From NCBI GenBank assembly GCA_013099195.1, contig CP039999.1:496001-560000 (forward strand): a stretch of DNA of 64,000 bases, written 5' to 3'. The stretch comes from Candidatus Saccharibacteria bacterium oral taxon 488 (lineage in GTDB: Bacteria; Patescibacteriota; Saccharimonadia; Saccharimonadales; Saccharimonadaceae). The notes under the pieces are model-generated. The model saw only the letters and a list, made by a program, of their open reading frames with translations, ran no database searches and was not told where the DNA came from. This document shows positions 7,494-15,729 of the stretch, piece by piece. The position numbers were made by a program, and so were the translations under genes. The number at the start of each line of letters is the position of its first letter. Position 1 is the first letter of the stretch.

Positions 7494-9991
7494 CAGACTG
7501 TTTCAGCGCCCCATCTGTCTTTAGTTGTCTGTTCAATCCGCTGCATCACCGGCGTGATATCATTATCCACCAATGTCCGTGCAAGTGAAGTAAACGTCAG
7601 CCGCCACGTCATCGTTTTCTGCGCCGCTTCATGCTCAGATTGATAAATGGTGAGTGGCTCAATTCGCACCTCCATACCAACGTCCCGCACGGCCTCATCC
7701 AGTGTCTGCAACAGTTGCTGATATCTGATGGTGGTCGGTAGTTTGAGCGAAATGTCGCGGCTGGTTGATGGATAGCGGCTGAGCGGCTGATAATGACTGT
7801 CACGCTTGGCGTAAACGGTCTCCAGGCCGGCCATGTCCAAGCTCGCTGCCGCCACGTACGTTGGTAATTTGAAGCTCTTGATGACTGACTGCTTCAATTC
7901 GCCGACTATGCCAATGAACATTCCATCGGTTGTCTCGACCAGTGCACTGCGTGATTGGTCAAACGGTGCCGCGACTGGGAAAGTGAGCTCCTCTTCAATT
8001 GGCTTGAATACCAACTTGGTGCCAAGATCATGCACTAGCTGTTCAACCAAGCGACGAATTTTGTAAAATGGCGCGCCTGCTGCCGGCTTTTTGGCGGCGT
8101 AGACGATGTCGGTGAACTGACTGGCTTCTGGCAAACCATCTTCGCCTAGGCCATGCATTTTGCCGTGACCCTTACCCATTTCAAACAGAGCGAACTCATC
8201 ATGCCCGGCCTTGATGTTGGCGTGAACCTTGTCGAGCAAACTCGGCAGCACCGTCAAGCGGTAGTACTGCAAATCAGGACTGAGGGCGTTTGATAATTTA
8301 TATGCCTGAGTGACGTCCTGCTCGGCGTTTTTCAGGATGCGTTCATGAACGAAGCTGTAGGTCAAGACTTCATTGGCACCAGCACGCGATAGACTACGGC
8401 GAACGGCGTTTTTCAATTCGCGGCGCACATTTTTTGGCGCGGGTTTAATACTACGACGCGGCAATTGACGCGGCAGTTTATCGAAACCATACAGCCGCCC
8501 AACCTCCTCGACGATGTCCTCAGGCAGCTCAATATCGGTGCGCCAAAACGGGCTGTAAATCTCGCAGCCACTCTCATCAACTTCAACCATAAACTCAGTA
8601 CAGCGCAAGATATCAGCAATTTCATCGTTAGAAAAGTTAGTGCCCAGTCGTTCGTTAATAAACTCATTCGAAACACCTTGCGAATCAACGCAGTGTACAC
8701 CATCTGGCATAATACATTTATCGTATGAGCTGGTATCAAACACTTTGCTTGCTTGCACACCGCCCACCATACTCATCAATTGTTTGAGGACGGGGTCGGT
8801 TTGTGCCGGTGACTGACCCTTATTAAACCGTGTCAACGCATCGGTAAAAATACCGTGGCGCATGGCCGTGCGGCGCAGCGCATACATGTCAAAATTAGCA
8901 CATTCGAGGACGATATTTTTAGTGTCACTTGAAACCTCAGTCTCAGCACCACCCATAATTCCCGCCAGGCCAATCACGCCCTCGCCATCAGCGATGACAA
9001 TGTCATCCGCTGTCAGCTCATACTCCTTGCCATTCAGCAAGCTAACTTTCTCACCATCACGAGCCAGCCGCGCCCCGATTGTAGACCCGCGCAATTTGTC
9101 ATAATCATACGCATGCGTCGGCTGCGCTGTCATGAACATCATGTAATTTGTTGCGTCAACAATGTTATTAATCGGCTTACCGCCCATCGCCACCAGTTGA
9201 CACTGCAGCCATAGCGGACTCGGACGCACCTCGATATTTTTGATAGCTACCGCTGAAAACACCGGCACTACTTCAGTCACCTCATTGAATATCTCGAACT
9301 CGAGACCGTCGCCACCAGCAAATTCTTGAATCACATTGTACCACTCGGGACTGGTAAATTGCTGATGAAAAATCCCGGCAATCTCACGCGCCACGCCGAG
9401 TTGTCCGAAACAATCTGGCCGGTGCGTAAACATCTTATTTTCAATGTCCAGCACGTAGTCGTCCAAACCAAACGTTTCCGCGAAACCAGCGCCCACCGTT
9501 AGCTCAACCCCTGCCGGTACGTCGCGCTCAGTGATTTCGATTATTCCCTCGTGATCCGTACCAATTGCCAGCTCGTCAGCCGCCGCCAACATGCCCTGAC
9601 TGAGCACGCCACGCAGCGGCCGCGCGTCCAGCACAAACGGCTCGTCGTCATCAAAACTCGCTGGCACCGTGCTTTTCGGCGGCAGCCAAATCGCCCACGT
9701 GTCCGCATGCACATTCGGTGCACCGCAGACCACTTGTACCAGACCGCCCTCATCGCGCGGCACATCCGCCACCGCACCACCATCATCAATCTTGGTCACG
9801 CTCAGCCGATCAGCATCCGGGTGTTTAACACATTCAACCACCCGGACAATTCGCGCGCCACCATATTTAGCGTTAAGGTCAATCACTTCCTCAACGCCAC
9901 CAAGCTGCTGATTGACCCGCGCCACTAATTCATCTACGGGAGGCAATTCAAAATTAATCAATTGTTTGATAAGATTTAGGCTGACTTTCAT
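7493..9991 (-). CDS. pheT: Phenylalanyl-tRNA synthetase beta subunit
   Basis: Large subunit of the (alpha-beta)2 enzyme that charges tRNA-Phe. Seen in order: N-terminal domain, EMAP/OB-type tRNA-binding domain (about residues 45-155, with HPDADRLSVTKID and VVCGAPNV), B3/B4 editing region, B5 domain and a C-terminal ferredoxin-fold anticodon-binding domain (YPSTSRDISLKLP). 832 residues is slightly long. A TATACT with an upstream TGG (9999-10004) ends seven bases before the ATG, so the message is probably leaderless; this promoter overlaps the 3' end of the SLOG gene. pheS lies 4.4 kb away (14392-15435), a separation from the usual pheST pair. The ABC transporter gene is coupled downstream. Confidence 0.96.
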   Translation of the reverse strand: MKVSLNLIKQLINFELPPVDELVARVNQQLGGVEEVIDLNAKYGGARIVRVVECVKHPDADRLSVTKIDDGGAVADVPRDEGGLVQVVCGAPNVHADTWAIWLPPKSTVPASFDDDEPFVLDARPLRGVLSQGMLAAADELAIGTDHEGIIEITERDVPAGVELTVGAGFAETFGLDDYVLDIENKMFTHRPDCFGQLGVAREIAGIFHQQFTSPEWYNVIQEFAGGDGLEFEIFNEVTEVVPVFSAVAIKNIEVRPSPLWLQCQLVAMGGKPINNIVDATNYMMFMTAQPTHAYDYDKLRGSTIGARLARDGEKVSLLNGKEYELTADDIVIADGEGVIGLAGIMGGAETEVSSDTKNIVLECANFDMYALRRTAMRHGIFTDALTRFNKGQSPAQTDPVLKQLMSMVGGVQASKVFDTSSYDKCIMPDGVHCVDSQGVSNEFINERLGTNFSNDEIADILRCTEFMVEVDESGCEIYSPFWRTDIELPEDIVEEVGRLYGFDKLPRQLPRRSIKPAPKNVRRELKNAVRRSLSRAGANEVLTYSFVHERILKNAEQDVTQAYKLSNALSPDLQYYRLTVLPSLLDKVHANIKAGHDEFALFEMGKGHGKMHGLGEDGLPEASQFTDIVYAAKKPAAGAPFYKIRRLVEQLVHDLGTKLVFKPIEEELTFPVAAPFDQSRSALVETTDGMFIGIVGELKQSVIKSFKLPTYVAAASLDMAGLETVYAKRDSHYQPLSRYPSTSRDISLKLPTTIRYQQLLQTLDEAVRDVGMEVRIEPLTIYQSEHEAAQKTMTWRLTFTSLARTLVDNDITPVMQRIEQTTKDRWGAETV

Positions 9992-10009
9992 ATATATCAG
10001 TATACCATT

Positions 10010-10516
10010 CTAATCAACAGTGTAGTCAAACACCTTGATGGGAATACCTTTTTCCCTGGCTTGATCAATTGTAAACGTCGTGCCAGGGCTATCGTTGACC
10101 CGAAATGCCACTAATTCATCTGCCAGAGCAACAATCTGGCAATTACGCGCATGAAACGACTCGGCGTTGACTTCGGTAAATTCGGTGGTATCGCTCAGCA
10201 CTCCAGGTCGATGTTTGGCGATGTTTCGCAAAAGAGCGACCGTCGCAATCGCATCATCCTGGCGACATTTACCGACAGCTGCTCGGTCATATAACGCTTG
10301 GCAATATAGTTCCAGCTCCACTGGCAAAAATATCCGAAACCGTGCCACCTCCAAACCATGCTCATACGCCAGCCGAGCCGCTTCGTGATCAACACCAGTA
10401 GCGCCGCCCGTCACAATCCCGCCGCCTTCAGTAATCTTTTGTCCAACACACTGCTCAATGTCACGGCGAATCGTGTCATTTACTTCGCGCGTACCGACAA
10501 CTCCGAGCCACTTCAT
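10010..10516 (-). CDS. SLOG/DprA-like Rossmann-fold protein
   Basis: 168 residues. The N-terminal half reads like the nucleotide-binding Rossmann fold of DprA/LOG/SLOG proteins: VVGTRE, then GGGIVTGGATGVDHEAARLA. The C-terminal part has NDSPGTTFTIDQAREKGIPI, also typical of this group, where a G-T pair follows a shift into nucleotide binding. The domain binds nucleotides or processes nucleotide-derived ligands; the precise role is unknown. It follows the HIT-family gene by 22 bases and pheT begins 19 bases after its stop, with the pheT promoter inside its last codons. It could be a standalone sensor or a minor DNA-processing protein. Confidence 0.7.
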   Translation of the reverse strand: MKWLGVVGTREVNDTIRRDIEQCVGQKITEGGGIVTGGATGVDHEAARLAYEHGLEVARFRIFLPVELELYCQALYDRAAVGKCRQDDAIATVALLRNIAKHRPGVLSDTTEFTEVNAESFHARNCQIVALADELVAFRVNDSPGTTFTIDQAREKGIPIKVFDYTVD

Positions 10517-10538
10517 AGTTTGCCCCGTTGACTAGATA

Positions 10539-10994
10539 TCACCCTTGAGCGGCAATGATCTGCGCCTGAATCCGGTCAAGCTCCGCCTCATCCATCTTTG
10601 GCCCCTCGGTCGTCGTCAGCCAGCCGCGATAGCTCTCATGGAACTCTGCATTCTCCGCCCAGACGTCAGTCCGCCCCGCCAAATCACCATGTAGCGGATA
10701 CAGTTTGGCGTGCACATGCGCTACGCCCGTTCCCTCGAACACCAGCGCTACCCGCGGCGTATTAAACGCTCGTTCTAGTAGCCGCGCCACTTGACGCACT
10801 GCTCGCATAAACTCGAGATATAGCGTCTCGTCAATCGCAAAAATATAATCACCCGGATTATGCTTTGGAATGACCACTGTCACCCCCGGGGTATTTGGAA
10901 ACGGCGTGAGAAACGCCAGGAACTGCTCGTCCTCCCAAACCTTCCATGATTTTACGGTGCCTGATACAATGTCGTCGAAAATTGTATGGTTCAT
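10539..10994 (-). CDS. HIT-family nucleotide hydrolase/transferase
   Basis: 151 residues starting MNHTIFDDIV. The N-terminal FDDIVSG, central VVIPKHNPGDYIF and C-terminal HVHAKLYPLHG follow the histidine-triad layout. The nucleophile position (second His of HVH) is kept, but the third histidine is lysine (HVHAK instead of HxHxH), so activity may be altered. AAAGGAG lies about seven bases before the ATG at 10994; an upstream in-frame TTG would cover that ribosome site. TATAAT (on this strand, near 11020) provides a -10. HIT proteins usually cleave NMP-X compounds; the substrate here is unknown. Confidence 0.85.
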   Translation of the reverse strand: MNHTIFDDIVSGTVKSWKVWEDEQFLAFLTPFPNTPGVTVVIPKHNPGDYIFAIDETLYLEFMRAVRQVARLLERAFNTPRVALVFEGTGVAHVHAKLYPLHGDLAGRTDVWAENAEFHESYRGWLTTTEGPKMDEAELDRIQAQIIAAQG

Positions 10995-11150
10995 AGTTAC
11001 TCCTTTCAAATAATTATAGCAAATAATTTTAAGCTAAAGCAAAATACAACGTAAGGCTACATCCCGTGTTATACTCACAACTTTCCACTAGGTTTAGTCC
11101 TATGGTTAAACTATTGCTGCAGAGGTAATTTATTGTTTTATACCATAATT

Positions 11151-11207
11151 TTGACAAAATCCATTGACGTTTTGTTCTATTATTTGATATATATATATCA
11201 GCCTTTG
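11151..11207 (+). promoter_or_regulatory. Second copy of the palindromic extended -10 promoter
   Basis: TTGACG (11164-11169), an 18-base spacer and TATATA (11188-11193) preceded by TG. The stretch TGATATATATATATCA (11185-11200) is a perfect 16-base palindrome, and TGATATA-ATATATCAGCCTTT is shared with the promoter at 34-55 except for one base. The preceding TTGACAAAA (11151-11159) is shared as well. Downstream the leader holds GCCCAAAGCCATTGGGC and a 16-base palindrome CGAGATAATTATCTCG. Probably a common regulator binds both copies. The 290 bases before 11303 hold no gene that I can see. Confidence 0.65.
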
Positions 11208-11302
11208 CATCCGCAAGGGTCGGCGTTTCGCCCAAAGCCATTGGGCTTGAGACGCTCCACTTCGCGAGATAATTATCTCGCCCGACTCCAAGAGGAGCTA
11301 TT

Positions 11303-11518
11303 ATGGGAACTAACAGCCAGTACGAGGGTGGTATGGGCCGCATCGGTGGAGAGGTCATGTACTGGGACAAGAACGATGACGGTACTACCAACATCTTCCC
11401 CGGTGGCATGCCCGGCGCACGGCCGCACGACCACATCGTCGTGAATGAGGACGGTGGTGTCGAGTATATGCGCGTCGACGGCGAGGTCATCAACGACTAC
11501 CGCGACTACCACGGCTGA
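11303..11518 (+). CDS. Small acidic protein of unknown function
   Basis: 71 residues, acidic and rich in glycine, aspartate and asparagine, with no membrane segment. I do not recognise it. It has a textbook ribosome site (AGGAG five bases before the ATG), its own promoter about 110 bases upstream, and a terminator directly after the stop, so it is a monocistronic unit and likely well expressed. The promoter is a near copy of that of the membrane protein gene at 167, suggesting co-regulation. Overlapping frames on the other strand look like shadows. Confidence 0.7.
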   Translation: MGTNSQYEGGMGRIGGEVMYWDKNDDGTTNIFPGGMPGARPHDHIVVNEDGGVEYMRVDGEVINDYRDYHG

Positions 11519-11535
11519 TTCCTACTAAGCGGTTT

Positions 11536-11567
11536 GTGGCTTCCGTACAAAAAGCCACTTTTCCTTT
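11536..11567 (+). terminator. Intrinsic terminator of the small acidic protein gene
   Basis: GTGGCTT (11536-11542) pairs with AAGCCAC (11552-11558) and is followed by TTTTCCTTT. It lies 18 bases after the stop at 11518. Confidence 0.75.
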
Positions 11568-11584
11568 ATAATATGTCATTGATT

Positions 11585-11923
11585 ATGGATAATCATCATA
11601 CTATTATTGAGAAATTTACCGGCAAGCTTCATGAGTGCGCCTCACGTGGTCATTTTGAATTTACTAATCTGCCTATGGGGTCATATGATTTCTTTTACAT
11701 CGTGACTGAAGATAGATGCTTTGCTGGTGAAGTATGTCTTTTTAAGACGCGGTCTGTATTGTACGACCCAATGAGCCGCTCAAGTGAAGCTTCTCCGATA
11801 GTTGGCGTAGAAGATGGATCTGGTAAAATTGTAGACTCTTGCTTCTCGTTGTATAGTCAACCAGATAATTTTATATTCTTCGACGGAGACTTCAACTATT
11901 GCTTATATAAGCTAACACCGTAA
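11585..11923 (+). CDS. Hypothetical protein
   Basis: About 112 residues beginning MDNHHTIIEKF; soluble, aromatic-rich, with no motif that I know. TATAAT sits at 11567-11572. The in-frame ATG at 11573 directly abuts this hexamer and cannot be an ordinary start, so I place the start at ATG 11585 (12 bases after the -10); a TTG at 11579, six bases after the hexamer, would fit the leaderless spacing seen elsewhere. Composition is more A+T-rich than the housekeeping neighbours. It lies in an accessory stretch with other orphan and broken genes. Confidence 0.5.
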   Translation: MDNHHTIIEKFTGKLHECASRGHFEFTNLPMGSYDFFYIVTEDRCFAGEVCLFKTRSVLYDPMSRSSEASPIVGVEDGSGKIVDSCFSLYSQPDNFIFFDGDFNYCLYKLTP

Positions 11924-11936
11924 GCTTAATGCTTTT

Positions 11937-12059
11937 TTATTTTTCAGGAACATAGACCAAACCATCTTCATCAGCGGAAGCTGTCGCCCAGCTACTCATG
12001 ATTTCAGAATGATAGTCTTCAAATACTTGCTCATTCGTTGATTTTGGCCAGTTTGTCAT
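11937..12059 (-). CDS. Possible 40-residue ORF or gene remnant
   Basis: Reads MTNWPKSTNEQVFEDY and ends DEDGLVYVPEK. The composition looks protein-like, but there is no ribosome site or promoter in front. Its ATG overlaps the ATG of the plus-strand ORF at 12058 within the tetramer CATG. It may be the tail of a decayed gene. Unrecognised. Confidence 0.3.
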   Translation of the reverse strand: MTNWPKSTNEQVFEDYHSEIMSSWATASADEDGLVYVPEK

Positions 12060-12342
12060 GGGATTTTTCGTGTTTGAGAATTGCAACCTGGATTACGCAA
12101 AGCATATTTACGGGCAACCAGTCTGTTTTAAGAATTCATCAGTTCAGAGCGTAGATTTTCGCGGCGTCAAAGCTATTATTGAGGCAGGGGGCTGTGCCTT
12201 TCGCGGTATGAAATACGACGAGGAAACACAATTTATTTATGGTAGCGGCAAGTTGGCAGCACGATCACACTTTGTGAATCGCCAGGTTGACGATGAAGCG
12301 CAAGCATTTTTTGATGCGGCAAGATGTAGAGACTATAGATAG
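12058..12342 (+). CDS. Hypothetical protein, possibly a fragment
   Basis: 94 residues with protein-like composition (for example FKNSSVQSVDFRG and GKLAARSHFVNRQ). No promoter or ribosome site is visible in front of the ATG, which overlaps the start of a minus-strand ORF, so this may be the 3' part of a larger broken gene. I do not recognise a family. It lies between other short or damaged genes (11.5-13 kb). Confidence 0.4.
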   Translation: MGFFVFENCNLDYAKHIYGQPVCFKNSSVQSVDFRGVKAIIEAGGCAFRGMKYDEETQFIYGSGKLAARSHFVNRQVDDEAQAFFDAARCRDYR

Positions 12343-12407
12343 GTAACTATATAATATAATTACATAGGCTAAATACAATACTAAATAAACGCCAGAAAGG
12401 CCACAAA

Positions 12408-12973
12408 ATGACTAAAAAACTATTAGAAATCGAACGCAAACGTCAATTAACTGGTGACGCAAACGAATTACTCAAGCGATTGCAAGACCTTGGTTTTGAA
12501 CTACAGAGCAATCTCCACGAAATTGATACGTATTATTCTCGTCCTGATGTCGACTTTATGCAGACGGTTGAATGTCTGCGAATTCGCCAGCGCGATGGTT
12601 TTGCTGAGGTGACATACAAGCTGGCGACGACCGCTGCCACACATACAGCAAATGACGTGATTATTAAACCCGAAATAAATCTACCAATTCAGCCCGAGAG
12701 CGCAACGGCTGCCAAACAACTGTTTGCCAACCTTGGCATGGTAAAACTGGTCGAGGTCAACAAATACCGGCGATCGTTCCAATCACCAAACCTTCCAAAA
12801 GTAACGATTGCTATTGATGAAATTAAAAAACGCCGGAACGTTTGTGGAAGTTGAGGTTTTGTCAGACGATGAAACTGGCGCCCTGGCGATGATTAATGAC
12901 ATTGAGGACCAAGCTCGACCTTAACTCGGCAGAAATTGTGACGCGGCCTTATCGAGACATTTGTATGGGATAA
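12408..12973 (+). pseudogene. CYTH-domain phosphatase/cyclase gene with two frameshifts
   Basis: The first frame (12408-12854) has the CYTH signature EIERK (ExExK) near the N-terminus, RIRQRDGFAEVTYK in the middle, and ends at ATAIDEIKKRRN-type sequence after a run of six A. Skipping one base there restores NAGTFVEVEVL, the conserved CYTH strand, until a stop at 12922. Skipping one more base near 12915 restores LDLNSAEIVTRPYRDICMG to a stop at 12971-12973, where SYR-like ends are typical of the family. So two single-base changes separate this from an intact gene of about 188 codons. AGAAAGG precedes the ATG. Decay is the simplest reading; two sequencing errors are possible. Confidence 0.75.
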
Positions 12974-13444
12974 TCAAGCTACGTTTTTATCAAATCCACG
13001 CCTCGCCCCACCGCCCAACCGCAGCAGTACATTATACAAAAACATGATAATTCCCCAAAAAATAACACTCAGATAATTACCCCAATTAAAATCATTCCAA
13101 GGATTGCGAGCCGGGCTGTCTGTCGGATCGTACGCCACAAACCCCACTACAGCCATCACGAGAATGATCAAGAGTCCGGAGATGACAATTTCACGCACGT
13201 AGCTGGAGCGCTGAAATAGTGATAGCCTCAGATTATATCGAGCCCCTGATGGTAACAACACTAGTAACACTATAACGATATATGATGGGATGGTTATTAT
13301 ACCCTCGAACACATCCCACGGGTTCACTTTCATGATATCAGGCTTCACTGCCTTCACGATCTCTTGCATGCCCAAGGATACCCCAAAGAATAGCAGCAGG
13401 ATGATCAGCACCAGCCCAATCGAGCTCCATCGTCTAGTCTGCAT
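12974..13444 (-). CDS. Four-helix membrane protein, partner of upstream gene
   Basis: 156 residues with four predicted membrane spans (about 9-30, 49-66, 84-106, 124-143) and short charged loops; ends GGGARRGFDKNVA. Not recognised. The start overlaps the end of the gene at 13434-14360 by 11 bases, so the two proteins are translationally coupled and probably act together. Its TGA directly abuts the stop of the CYTH pseudogene with no base between. The pairing of a cytosolic protein with a small polytopic membrane protein resembles sensor-effector modules, but that is inference only. Confidence 0.65.
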   Translation of the reverse strand: MQTRRWSSIGLVLIILLLFFGVSLGMQEIVKAVKPDIMKVNPWDVFEGIITIPSYIVIVLLVLLPSGARYNLRLSLFQRSSYVREIVISGLLIILVMAVVGFVAYDPTDSPARNPWNDFNWGNYLSVIFWGIIMFLYNVLLRLGGGARRGFDKNVA

Positions 13445-14360
13445 TGTTCACTCCCGTTATGACATTGGCGGCCGCTTTGTATACCTCGTGGATTTTGCCA
13501 AAAACCCGGTTGTCATATTCTTCTCGATCTTCAATGCTGCTGTCTGGCAATTCAATAGTATTCTTGAACTGCGGCTGCATGATATTAACCGACGTCACTT
13601 CCATACCCTCCTCAATTTCAATGTCGTAGACCTGTTTTTCGACACCCGGAAACTCCTTCACATAGTGATCAATGTACGCGCCAGGAGACAGAAACTTGCC
13701 TCGACTCGGCCGGATATCAATGACGATAGTACCAAGTGTATCAGTACGATTATTGATCGAAGGTGCGGAGAATAAACTTTTCGCTAGTTGGCTAATTTTA
13801 TTATTGTGCTCTATGGCTTCACGAGGAACAAATATTTTCGCGGATTTTATACGATAAGCCTGCCTGATTAACTCGATGGCGTCTGGATGACAAATCACCG
13901 TCCCGATAAATGCTGCCTTTTCAGAGAGCGAAAGTTTTACTACTTGATTATTAATATATGCTAAAATCTTTACGTTTGTGGCGACGTTTCGGTTATATTC
14001 TAACGCCATAATTCCTTTGTCTGCATAGTACAGGAAATGCACCACCTGCACCGGCAGCTGCCCATCAGGAAGCGGATAACGTTTGACAAGATCGTCATCG
14101 TCCCTGCCTATGGTAATCACGTTCGATCCGTACACGGCGATGATGCCAGCATAGCATTTGGATAGTTCGCTGGTTTTATGTAGCTTATCAAACTGCAAAA
14201 GCCGCATGAAAGACTCATCATCATTCGGATTGTACTGCCAATTCCTATCGTCTTCTTCGAGGTTCATCAGATCACGAAGAACATCCTCAAACGGATAGCT
14301 GCCGTACCCCTCATCGTCGCGATTGGTGATGTTGTAGAGAAAGACGTTGCGCTTAATCAT
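13434..14360 (-). CDS. Hypothetical cytosolic protein in a two-gene unit
   Basis: 308 residues, soluble, beginning MIKRNVFLYNI, with an alternating strand-rich centre and a charged C-terminus; no catalytic motif that I can name. The ATG at 14360 has TTTGGAG seven bases upstream. It starts about 30 bases after pheS on the same strand and overlaps the membrane protein gene that follows, giving a run of small membrane protein - pheS - this gene - membrane protein. A housekeeping operon tail carrying two accessory genes suggests acquisition. Function unknown; a defence or stress module is possible. Confidence 0.65.
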   Translation of the reverse strand: MIKRNVFLYNITNRDDEGYGSYPFEDVLRDLMNLEEDDRNWQYNPNDDESFMRLLQFDKLHKTSELSKCYAGIIAVYGSNVITIGRDDDDLVKRYPLPDGQLPVQVVHFLYYADKGIMALEYNRNVATNVKILAYINNQVVKLSLSEKAAFIGTVICHPDAIELIRQAYRIKSAKIFVPREAIEHNNKISQLAKSLFSAPSINNRTDTLGTIVIDIRPSRGKFLSPGAYIDHYVKEFPGVEKQVYDIEIEEGMEVTSVNIMQPQFKNTIELPDSSIEDREEYDNRVFGKIHEVYKAAANVITGVNNAD

Positions 14361-14391
14361 CACATATCTCCAAATGGACTAATTGACTGAA

Positions 14392-15435
14392 TTAAAACTG
14401 CTCCAAAAAGTCCAACTTACCGCTCTCAAAATGCCGCACGTCCTCGATGCCGTATTTCATCATCACCAAGCGGTCGATGCCGCAGCCAAAGGCAAAGCCG
14501 GTGTATTCATTCGGATCGATGTTAGCAGCTTTCAGCACATTCGGGTGAATCATGCCGCAGCCCAAGAGTTCGATCCAGCCTTCGCCCGAGCAAACTTTGC
14601 AATCCGGCTTTTTGCCTTCACAGAACGGACAGCTTAGCGCAAATTCAAAGCTCGGTTCGGTGAATGGGAAATAAAACGGGTTGACGCGCACATCCAACTT
14701 CTTGCCATAATATTCCTGCAAAAACTCCTGCAAGGTGGCGATGAGGTTGCCGACATTGACTCCCTTGGCGACATACACGCCTTCGACTTGGTAGAACGTG
14801 TGCTCGTGCCGCGCGTCCAAATCTTCGTTGCGAAACACCCGGTCGGGCACGATGGCGGCGATCGCCTCGCCGTTTGCCAAATTGCCATGATATTTTTTCA
14901 ACACACGGTTTTGCATGGTCGAGGTGTGCGCTGGGGCAATCAAGCGGTCGCCATTGGCGTCAGTCTCTTCGGTCATGAACGTGTCATAATCATCACGCGC
15001 TGGGTGACCCTTCGGGAAGTTCAGGCTCTCAAACATATGAAATTGATCATCAATTTCACGCGACTCTTCCGTCACAAAGCCCATGCGATTGAAAATGTCA
15101 GAAATGCGATCGATCTCGCGCATCAATGGATGAATCGTGCCACGCTCACTCGGCAGTAATTCAGGCCGGGGAGCATTGATGTCCATCGGCGCCGTGACGT
15201 CAATTGGCGGCAAATCAACTTTTGATAGTTCATCTTCACGAGCCGTAATCGCCCGCTCCAACTCCTGCTTCAGTTCATTAACTTTCTTACCAAACGCCCC
15301 GCGCTCCTCGGCTGGTAACGTCGCAATAATGCCATATAGTTCCCGCAGCTCTGCGCTCCGCAACACACTGCGCGGTTCAGCCGCCTCGGCTACGCGTGAT
15401 AATAATATTGATCGAACTTCATCCAACCTTTCCAT
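14392..15435 (-). CDS. pheS: Phenylalanyl-tRNA synthetase alpha subunit
   Basis: Catalytic subunit of PheRS. The N-terminal coiled coil is followed by the class II core with GTIHPLMREIDRI, HTSTMQNR (motif 2 region), YFPFTEPSFEF and GFAFGCGIDRLVMM (motif 3). A zinc-ribbon-like insert with two CxxC pairs (CPFC and CKVC) lies just before WIELLGCGMIHPNVL; similar inserts occur in other bacteria. 347 residues is the normal length. It begins one base after the stop of the small membrane protein gene at 15437, so it is in an operon with it. It is separated from pheT by 4.4 kb. Confidence 0.96.
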   Translation of the reverse strand: MERLDEVRSILLSRVAEAAEPRSVLRSAELRELYGIIATLPAEERGAFGKKVNELKQELERAITAREDELSKVDLPPIDVTAPMDINAPRPELLPSERGTIHPLMREIDRISDIFNRMGFVTEESREIDDQFHMFESLNFPKGHPARDDYDTFMTEETDANGDRLIAPAHTSTMQNRVLKKYHGNLANGEAIAAIVPDRVFRNEDLDARHEHTFYQVEGVYVAKGVNVGNLIATLQEFLQEYYGKKLDVRVNPFYFPFTEPSFEFALSCPFCEGKKPDCKVCSGEGWIELLGCGMIHPNVLKAANIDPNEYTGFAFGCGIDRLVMMKYGIEDVRHFESGKLDFLEQF

Positions 15436-15436
15436 A

Positions 15437-15673
15437 TCATCGCCCCTGCATTAAAAACATACCGACAACCACTGCCGCCATGATAACAATCAAAACCCAC
15501 GCCCACGCCAACGTCGTCGTCTGCTTCGTATCTTCCAAATATTTTACATCCTCTACGCCGTCTAGACTGGCTTTTTCCTGAAGGCCCGACGCCTTGGCCT
15601 TCTCGCGCAGCTCCGCCGCAATGCGTTCTTGTAGTTCACTGCGCCGATCTTGTTGATTTACAAATAATCCCAT
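15437..15673 (-). CDS. Small tail-anchored membrane protein
   Basis: 78 residues: a charged, probably helical N-terminal part (QERIAAELREKAK) and one C-terminal transmembrane span (about 54-74). Not recognised. TATAAT preceded by TGG (15680-15685 on this strand) ends six bases before the ATG, so the transcript is probably leaderless. First gene of the pheS unit, whose start lies one base after this stop. On the other strand a back-to-back promoter serves the aquaporin gene. Confidence 0.7.
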   Translation of the reverse strand: MGLFVNQQDRRSELQERIAAELREKAKASGLQEKASLDGVEDVKYLEDTKQTTTLAWAWVLIVIMAAVVVGMFLMQGR

Positions 15674-15729
15674 ATGTCGATTATACCAGATATGTTATAA
15701 TGATAGTAATAGTACAGTAAGGAGGGACT

